From Schistosoma haematobium (lineage: Eukaryota; Platyhelminthes; Trematoda; Strigeidida; Schistosomatidae), in contig NC_067195.1 in the NCBI RefSeq assembly GCF_000699445.3, forward strand, positions 17,121,287-17,185,286: a stretch of 64,000 nucleotides of DNA, read 5' to 3'. A program made the translations under genes and the position numbers. Under the pieces are notes generated by a model. That model had not been told where the DNA came from. It was given only the letters and a program-made list of their open reading frames with translations, and searched no databases. Every line of letters starts with the position of its first letter. Position 1 is the first letter of the stretch. Below are positions 57,282 to 64,000 of the stretch, piece by piece.

Positions 57282-58460
57282 TTGTTTTATGTTAGAGACA
57301 GAAACTCTGGCTTGAATTTCTTGGTGGATACTGGCGCTGCTCTTAGCATCATCCCTCAAAATAAAACTGAGATTAGTCGAGAAACATTATCAATTACACT
57401 TCAAGCTGCAAATAAAACTAAAATCGCGACATTTGGGCAGAAAACTTTAACCCTAGATTTGGGGTTCAGGAGGCAATTCCCTTGGGTTTTCACGGTAGCC
57501 GACTTAGATCTGGCAATACTGGGGATGGACTTTCTAGAGAGATACGAATTTCTAGTTGACACCAAGAAACGGCGATTAACACTAAAAGAAACTTCGTATT
57601 ACACAAAAGGCAAAGAAAGTCACATCAGCTCTCTTAACTTGATTCAAACTCCCCCAGTAACAACAGCGAAATTCCAAGATATACTCGCGGAATTTCCAAA
57701 CTTAGCTAAACCAAACCCACAGCCTTCTAAAGACAAACTAAAAGTAAATCACACTATCGAAACCGAAGGTGCACCGGTTTTTGCAAAACCCAGGAGACTA
57801 GCACCAGATAAGCTTAAAATCGCTAGGGCCGAGTTTGATTATATGCTACAATTGGGTATTATCCGTCCCTCTGATAGTCAATGGGCATCCCCTTTGCATA
57901 TGGTCCCAAAGAAGAATGAAGGTGACTGGCGACCGTGCGGGGATTACAGAGCCCTAAACCGTCAAACCGTACCAGATAGGTACCCAATACCTCATATCCA
58001 AGATTTCACAAACGGTTTACAGGGTATGAACATATTCACTAAAATTGATTTAGTCAGGGCATATCACAATATCCCGGTGGCTGATGAAGATATTCCCAAG
58101 ACAGCTATTACTACACCCTTTGGCTTATTCGAGTTTGTACGCATGCCATTCGGCCTGAGAAATGCGGCACAGACATTTCAAAGATTCATAGACAACCTAC
58201 TTCGAGATATGCCATTTGCGCAGGGGTATATAGACGACTTGTTAATTGCCAGCCCCGATTTGCAATCACACGAACAGCATGTACAAGCAGTGTTGAAAAG
58301 ACTGGATGAACATGGAATAAACATACATCAAAGTAAGTGTGTTTTCGGTGTTCAAACTTTAGAATTTCTCGGTCACACAATAAGCCCAGAAGGGATTAAA
58401 CCTATCAAAAAAGAAGTGGATACCATCAAACAATACCCCATACCTAGTTCTCTAACATAA
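57282..58460 (+). pseudogene. pol: Pol of element C, segment 1: protease and reverse transcriptase, up to a nonsense codon
   Basis: The open frame really begins near 57228, via frameshift; no ATG is needed. Protease [34 protein letters not shown] region, [38 protein letters not shown] and the palm GYIDDLLIA are intact. The frame is cut by TAA at 58458-58460, at a position where elements A and B have a Gln (in the [10 protein letters not shown] block). It is consistent with a single C-to-T change. The frame continues unchanged afterwards. Confidence 0.92.
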
Positions 58461-60368
58461 CTGAGAAGTTTTCTAGGTCTAATTAACTTTTATCGCAGAT
58501 TCATACCAGGTTGTGCACAATTAATGCAACCTTTGACAGATTCACTTAAAGGAAAACCAAAAGAATTCAAACTGGCTTCTGACGCCATCGAAGCTATTAA
58601 ACAGCTTAAAGATAAACTGGCTCAAGCGACTACGTTGATATATCCGAATTCTCTTTCCCCACTTGCTTTGATGGTGGATGCCTCAGATAAAGCAGTAGGC
58701 GGTACCCTTAACCAACTGGTTAAAAACGCCTGGAAACCAATTGCTTTCTTCTCGAAAAGACTCGCTCCAGCCGAAACAAGGTATTCTACCTTCGGGCGAG
58801 AACTTCTTGCAATCTACCTGACCATTAAACACTTCCGACACATGTTGGAAGGTAGGGAATTTATAGTCTTTACGGATCACAAACCATTAACGAATGCATT
58901 AAAAGCGAGAGCCGATAAATACTCACCTCGAGAAGTCCGACACCTTGACTATATATCACAGTTCACAAGCGATATCCGACATGTCAAAGGTCAGGACAAT
59001 CAGGCGGCAGATGCTTTATCCAGACTAGAAATGAACGTGCTACAGCAGTCTACAGTAAACTTCGAGACGTTAAGACACGAACAAGAGCAGGACCTAGAAT
59101 TGCAAAACCTACTTAAAACAAACAATTCAAGTCTTAATTTAAAACAATTCCCATCACCTATCGATGGTATTCTAATTTATTGTGACACGACCAAGGCAAT
59201 GCCGCGACCTTTCGTTCCCAAAAATATGCGAAAGTTGATATATGATAACTTTCATTCTTTGTCTCATCCTGGCGCAAAAGCTTCAACAAAACTAATCAAT
59301 GCCAGATATATATGGCCGAATTTACAGAAGGATGTACACAAATGGGTTAGAGAGTGTTCAGCATGTCAACAATCAAAGAGTAATCGTCACACAAATTCAC
59401 CCATAGGTGTTTTCTCGCAACCAGATGCACGTTTTGCCCATGTGCATATCGACTTGGTAGGTCCTTTACCACGTTCAAACGGTTTTAATTATCTGTTTAC
59501 ATGCATAGATCGATTTACCAGATTCCCTATAGCCATCCCGATAGCGGACATCACAGCGGAAACAGTAGCCAAAGTTTTCATGCAGAACTGGGTAACCATT
59601 TTTGGTACACCCATAACAATAACGACTGATAGAGGAGCGCAATTCGAATCCGAACTATTTAATAACTTGGCTAAACTTCTAGGCTCCAATAGGATACGCT
59701 GCACTGCATATCATCCTCAGGCTAATGGGATGGTAGAACGTTTTCACCGTCAGCTAAAAACCGCCCTTATATCTCACTCAAACCCCAATCAGTGGACAGA
59801 ATTCCTACCGTTAGTTATGTTGGGAATACGAACATCTGTCAAAACTGACGCACAGTGTTCAGCTGCGGAACTGGTTTTCGGAACAACTCTGAGACTACCA
59901 GGTGAATTTATTAACCCTAATACTAACAGTCAAAAACTTAATTTAGAAAATTATGTAGATCAACTACGGGACCACATGTCTAAAATTAAGCCGATTAATA
60001 CTCGTGAACAATCGCGCGCCGTATATATACCTAAAGACCTAAGCAATTGCACACACGTCTGGATAAGATGTGACAAAATAAAAGCACCACTCAGTCCTCC
60101 ATTTGAAGGTCCTTTCAAAGTCGTCTCAAGAAAATCTAAATATTTCGTGACAGAAAAACATGGAAACATCGACACAGTAAGTATTGATAGGCTAAAGCCG
60201 GCTTATCTAGATCATGAACCACCATACGTGTTGTTAGATCGTTTAACTGACAAATCCATTACGGAATCGAAATGTAAAGATAATAAATCTTTACAAATGA
60301 CTAAAACGGTTCGCTGGGCACATCCAATTAGTCAGTCAAGGATGTTGACAGTTTCGGCTGCAGGATAA
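58461..60368 (+). CDS. pol: Pol of element C, segment 2: RT thumb, RNase H, integrase
   Basis: Same frame as segment 1. It contains LRSFLGLINFYRRFIPG, RNase H VDASDKAVGG, GRELLA and [10 protein letters not shown], the ADALSR end, integrase HHCC (SLSHPGAKASTKLI ... CSACQ), the D-D-E core ([31 protein letters not shown]) and a C-terminal domain GPFKVVSRKSKYFV. Unlike A and B, RNase H and integrase are in one uninterrupted frame, which shows that the break in A/B is not a family-wide feature. First in-frame Met-like position 58524; no independent start is expected. Confidence 0.92.
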   Translation: MRSFLGLINFYRRFIPGCAQLMQPLTDSLKGKPKEFKLASDAIEAIKQLKDKLAQATTLIYPNSLSPLALMVDASDKAVGGTLNQLVKNAWKPIAFFSKRLAPAETRYSTFGRELLAIYLTIKHFRHMLEGREFIVFTDHKPLTNALKARADKYSPREVRHLDYISQFTSDIRHVKGQDNQAADALSRLEMNVLQQSTVNFETLRHEQEQDLELQNLLKTNNSSLNLKQFPSPIDGILIYCDTTKAMPRPFVPKNMRKLIYDNFHSLSHPGAKASTKLINARYIWPNLQKDVHKWVRECSACQQSKSNRHTNSPIGVFSQPDARFAHVHIDLVGPLPRSNGFNYLFTCIDRFTRFPIAIPIADITAETVAKVFMQNWVTIFGTPITITTDRGAQFESELFNNLAKLLGSNRIRCTAYHPQANGMVERFHRQLKTALISHSNPNQWTEFLPLVMLGIRTSVKTDAQCSAAELVFGTTLRLPGEFINPNTNSQKLNLENYVDQLRDHMSKIKPINTREQSRAVYIPKDLSNCTHVWIRCDKIKAPLSPPFEGPFKVVSRKSKYFVTEKHGNIDTVSIDRLKPAYLDHEPPYVLLDRLTDKSITESKCKDNKSLQMTKTVRWAHPISQSRMLTVSAAG

Positions 60369-61429
60369 AATCTAACCACGCAGCTAATCACACCCTGCAT
60401 CTACTTAAAAAAAAATTTTTTTCCTCATTCCGTCTCACAGACAACTCCCCAGACCTTTTACCTTTGATATATACGTGTTATGTTAAATATTTTTTTAAAA
60501 TACTGGACACATAAGCTAGGTATTCCGCAACGATGGCTGAGGATTTTAATCAAACTCATACAACTAACACTGGCAAATACAACGAATTCAAAAAGCAACC
60601 CAGGCGAGTTTTATAACTTCTTTTTCTGGTTAATTAACTATGTTGGCTGTACTTCTTATATATTTATACACATTTTTCACGTAGACTGGCTATACATATA
60701 TACCATATGAACTACTTCTAAAAGTTTTCGGTTGAGGATATGTTTAGTAGCTTGATACAATTAATACTACCATTAATAAGTAGTTTTCTAGACAAAACAT
60801 TTTGGATTAAACCATAGTCAAGTACTTATTAAAGTTCTCATCATTTTTTTTCATGTTTAGGAAACTTACGTAATGACTTAACCAGTTTCCCTGCAGCATG
60901 CTTTTTAGTGTGATCATATAACCCATCTTTATTGGCAATATTCAGATTTTCTTTTAATTTCTGACATTTAAGAATCAATAACCGTGAAGATATAGTACAG
61001 TGCGTTACTGTAAGGTTACTATGTCAGCCGCATTGATTCCACATACCTAATTTTAAACAACTTATAAGGGAACTGTTTAGTAATCATAACATTGAACTGA
61101 CAATATGAATATCACGACTATGCTAACGTTAAACCAATTATTATTAGCGGCCCATACAAAGTCCTGGAACTTAACATTAGCGTTATAAAAAGAACATTTT
61201 ATGTCAATAACTGATATATATATATATATATATTCGTTAGTTTAAATATAACGTAAAATGGAAATTTACTAAACTTGTAGTTTTTTTTCTATAGTGATAA
61301 TATTCATGTAAACAAAGAACTTATACTTTTCCAATATGGCACTTTGATATATCAATCTGTCCTCTTGTCATTTTTTTCTCTCATATGTGCGCGACTTACG
61401 GGCAACAAACATCGTATTGAAGGTGGGCC

Positions 61430-61525
61430 TGGTGAACAAAAACGCAGGCTCCACACGCACTCGAACCTCTGCCCTCCTGAATGCTAGACCGCGTGCTTAG
61501 CCGTTAAGCCACATCAGACCACGGA
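61430..61525 (-). mobile_element. tRNA-derived SINE-like segment inside element C
   Basis: On the minus strand an A-box-like TGGCTTAACGG (61511-61501) and a B-box-like GGTTCGAGTGC (61467-61457) are spaced as in a tRNA. The D-arm-like GCTTAACGGCTAAGC is visible, but no acceptor stem closes. It is therefore more likely a tRNA-derived SINE head or tRNA pseudogene than a working tRNA. Confidence 0.5.
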
Positions 61526-62524
61526 GAAAGTGACTTCAATATTTCCTTACACCAATTAATCACTCATAATACTAATGAGTAATAGGACTTACACACTTCT
61601 GAGGTGCAAACCAATTCATTACTTGGATGAATTGACGATATATTGCTTCAATATATCATGCATACCTAAATCAAACAAGAAAAGGGTATTTGACACAACT
61701 GTACTTGATCCGCATACTCTACACAACTTTTTTTGCTTCTTAACCGTATATTCCTTTCCTTTTCGTGGAGTATTCTGATGCACCCTTAATTACGCACCTA
61801 GTTGTAAAACGCGGTCGTCACAGGCTCAAGGTCACGCGTTTGATCGATTTTGTTAAAGAGTCCAACTTCTAGCAAGTTTACCCTTTTAAATATATGCATT
61901 ACAAAAGAGTATTTTTTTTGTTTTCATGGTTTTTCGTGCACAAGATATCTACACTATGTCTATTCTCTTCCAGAATACCAATCCGTTCTGGAGACCAAGC
62001 ACTTACATGGAACCGAACAACTATCAATTACATTTATGTATTTCCATTTTGTATCTTATTATTTTATGCAGGCAGTGGAGCAGTTCTTCAGGTTTGCTTG
62101 ATTTTCACCATTACCTTTGAAGTAGATTCTTCTTTACTTCTTACTTGAGGGCGACTCAAGAGGCAGGTGAGTAAACACCTGATAGCCGGTCTGAGCACGG
62201 AAAAATCGTACCTCACCAACATGGTGTTGGGTAGCCCGCTCGCGGCACTTCCTCAGATATTCTTATTCCACATTCTCACACTTTCTCTTGAAAGCACGCA
62301 GCAGACCGTCGTCGATAGTTGTAGAGGAAATCACATGCTACAAAATAAGATGACAAGCTAGTAAAGAAGAGACATCCATGGACTATCGTTGACAGCGTCA
62401 GTCGTCACTGATTGTAAGTCAAACAGTGAGGGAGTTGATAATTTTCCCTTGGGATGAGAAGTAGAACTAAGGTGTTTTCGATAGATAGGTTAATCGAACC
62501 GACGTTCCTACGGGAGTCGATTCT

Positions 62525-62533
62525 AGGGGGAAG
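62525..62533 (+). promoter_or_regulatory. Polypurine tract of element C
   Basis: AGGGGGAAG four bases before the 3' LTR, the expected primer site for plus-strand DNA synthesis. Confidence 0.7.
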
Positions 62534-62537
62534 CTAA

Positions 62538-62804
62538 TGTAACAGCTTAGGTTGGTTGGTTAAGAGTTGACCCCAAACAACTAAGTATATGCCAAAACAG
62601 TATTGTTCAAGTATTCATTCACTTCCTTGTTTTGTATAAGCATTATATTCCCTATTATCTTATATTGAATGTTGAGAGCCTTTGTTTGTCTGAACAGATA
62701 ATCCCACGCTCCACTGTGACTGCGCTAAGATCGAAATAAAGACCTATTCACTACTTGTCTGGTTTCTTCTATCAATAGCACGAGGGTTACCTATAGACGC
62801 GAAA
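62538..62804 (+). repeat. 3' LTR of element C (267 bp)
   Basis: Identical by eye to the 5' LTR except one base near the 3' end. Followed by AATC, against AATG at the left flank. Confidence 0.9.
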
Positions 62805-63470
62805 AATCTCCGTTGCAGTGAAACTACAACCCGGTTCAGAAGTCTCCTTGATGATTTTATTTCCGAAAGTAGATTGTGTCACCTATTGAATATCAATGTA
62901 TTTAGTAATGATTCTTAAGATTACGAGGTTTGTAAGTAAGACAATAACTTGTGTTACACTTAAATTAACTTCTCAGACTTTTTTATCTTCACTATGTATA
63001 TATGACTAATACATGTTGATATTTGGTTGTCCTTTTCACTCAGTTGTGACCATCATAACATCACTCCAAACTATGACTGCAAAAACACTTATTCTAGAGT
63101 CATATTTTACTGCGATAATAAGTTGTTTTTTCTTGATTATTTTCTATTTTATTTTTGTTATTAATTTGACGATACATACATAGTCGTTTATTCTTTTTCT
63201 GTGTTCATAAACACTCTTATTAAACTACTTGCGTACTTCACATATCCTTTATCTCTATTGCCTTATTTTCTCCCTTTCCTTCTTCAAGCTCCATTCAATA
63301 TTCTTCTCAATTACACAGACACTGATTTATTATTATTATTATTCTATCATTATTACCCTCTTTTTCAAATATGACGAATATAATTCTGGCATTATTGAAA
63401 CTTGTGTATTATTGCGTTTTGGAAGAAACACAAAACGGTTTTCTTCACAACACTTATGTACCCATAAGAT
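62805..63470. other. No feature recognised
   Basis: AT-rich with an (ATT)n stretch near 63325-63345. Confidence 0.4.
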
Positions 63471-63879
63471 TGTAGTGACTCACATTTATCACGAGAACAC
63501 GACTGGTTTAATAAAAACAATTATTATTATAACCAACTGTACCAGTGCCTGTTTTAATGTGCTTTTGTTTGACTGTGCTAATGACAGCTATATTGTGATT
63601 GTATTCTTAATCACACACTTTGATTGTAACTTCGCGCGAATTCGGTTACGTTCTGTAACCAAGCTTGTATCCTGGCACAATCTCGGTATCCTTTCGATAC
63701 CACGAGATCGCCAGCAAATATATATCTCGATTTGGTCCATTAATTGCTTTCTGGTATTTGGCTTCTCGGAGATTTCATGGACTTATTTGGTTACGTTCAA
63801 CCTACGCCTTCTGATTTACTTGGCACGTGTTTCTTGGTAGCGGTGTTCATAGTCAACCGCGACTCGAAACCACGCTACA
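63471..63879 (+). repeat. Candidate solo LTR of another retroelement family
   Basis: A 409-bp block with TGTAGTGACTC at the left and CCACGCTACA at the right (TGTAG...CTACA inverted ends, TG...CA rule) and composition unlike its flanks. The flanks AAGAT and AAATG do not form a clean target duplication. It resembles BEL/Pao-type LTRs of schistosomes only in general style. The 203-codon ORF overlapping it is considered spurious. Confidence 0.35.
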
Positions 63880-63904
63880 AAATGTCTGTGAATAATAATA
63901 ATAA

Positions 63905-64000
63905 TTTGCATTTGTTTGTATGTATGAGATTAGAAACTTAGGTCATCTGCGAAGTCTAAATCATCGTCTTGCATTCAACCTGTCCATTTCATCCCGTGCT
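63905..64000 (-). mobile_element. RTE-clade LINE fragment running off the window
   Basis: GGTCATCTGCGAAGTCTAAA and TCTTGCATTCAACCTGTCCA correspond to the RT palm region (reverse complement of the LDDLDFADD block) of the RTE at 31541-34862. It continues past 64000. Confidence 0.65.

Larger units (their letters stand above)
60369..62537 (+). other. Unusually long 3' region of element C
   Basis: 2.2 kb between the pol stop and the 3' LTR, against about 450 bp in A and B. No env-like ORF is supported. It contains a (TA)n run near 61208-61231 and a tRNA-derived insertion (61430-61525). The last 400 bp (about 62130-62537) are GC-richer and end in the polypurine tract. Part of this may be inserted DNA carried by the element. 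Confidence 0.6.
55912..62804 (+). mobile_element. Ty3/gypsy LTR retrotransposon C (CsRn1 clade), young, one nonsense codon
   Basis: A 6893-bp element: 5' LTR 55912-56178, primer site at 56180, gag 56389-57234, a -1 frameshift signal at 57222-57266, pol 57282-60368 interrupted by a TAA at 58458-58460, a long 3' region with a tRNA-like insertion, polypurine tract AGGGGGAAG (about 62525-62533), 3' LTR 62538-62804. The two 267-bp LTRs differ by one visible base (GACAC/GACGC), so the insertion is recent. Flanks are AATG and AATC, an approximate 4-bp target duplication. Its CHCC zinc knuckle groups it with A and B, but LTRs and coding sequences are clearly a different family. Confidence 0.93.

Noticed and set aside
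61430..61525. Functional tRNA gene
   Set aside because: A and B boxes fit, but no closing acceptor stem; lies inside a retroelement, so treated as SINE-like.
63229..63840. 203-codon ORF
   Set aside because: Runs through a microsatellite (poly-Tyr) and into the LTR-like block; no recognisable domain, not plausible as a gene.
1..64000. CRISPR arrays, operons, ribosome-binding sites, rRNA
   Set aside because: None seen; spliceosomal introns and metazoan retroelements show this is eukaryotic nuclear DNA.

Overview
The window reads as nuclear DNA of a blood fluke (genus Schistosoma). It is AT-rich and intron-rich, it carries degenerate hammerhead-ribozyme SINEs of the Sm-alpha kind, and it is packed with trematode-type RTE, CR1/jockey and CsRn1/Boudicca-type Ty3/gypsy retroelements. 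I cannot separate species by eye. There is no bacterial gene organisation and no CRISPR.

Only two host genes are supported. On the minus strand at the left edge, one exon (616-882) encodes part of a BTB/POZ domain, with a possible first coding exon at 2922-2998. In the middle, on the plus strand, a complete cullin-3 coding sequence lies in four exons (36264-37870, 40644-40959, 45797-46036, 47231-47512; 814 residues). Cullin-3 uses BTB proteins as substrate adaptors, so the two genes belong to one ubiquitin-ligase system, although their linkage may be chance.

The rest is mostly mobile DNA. From 1.4 to 8.9 kb there are hammerhead SINEs, a 289-bp MITE and two inverted RTE copies. From 10.1 to 22.6 kb there is a solo LTR (10106-10428, TSD ATAT) and two about 5-kb LTR elements in tail-to-tail inverted orientation: A (10789-15539, plus, most of gag deleted) and B (17372-22611, minus, TSD GTGT). 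From 23.7 to 34.9 kb there are CR1 and RTE remnants, including a nearly full-length RTE (31541-34862, minus) with a short non-autonomous element nested in it. Cullin intron 1 holds a young RTE/SR3-like LINE in sense orientation, and intron 2 holds a second MITE copy and a decayed LINE tail. From 51.0 to 53.7 kb there are two CR1/jockey remnants. From 55.9 to 62.8 kb lies a third Ty3/gypsy element C, whose 267-bp LTRs differ at one visible position.

The most notable signal is at the gag-pol junction of element C: the heptamer GGGAAAC in the correct phase, a 6-nt spacer and a 7-bp GC stem, a textbook -1 ribosomal frameshift site. A and B keep the same heptamer, the same 6-nt spacer and a GC stem, but their gag frame is displaced by one base, and both carry a second frame break between RNase H and integrase. 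A and B also share the same 5'/3' LTR length difference (323 versus 320 bp), which independent retrotransposition would not produce. This points to conversion or duplication between the inverted arms. All similarity statements come from reading by eye; no search or alignment program was run.
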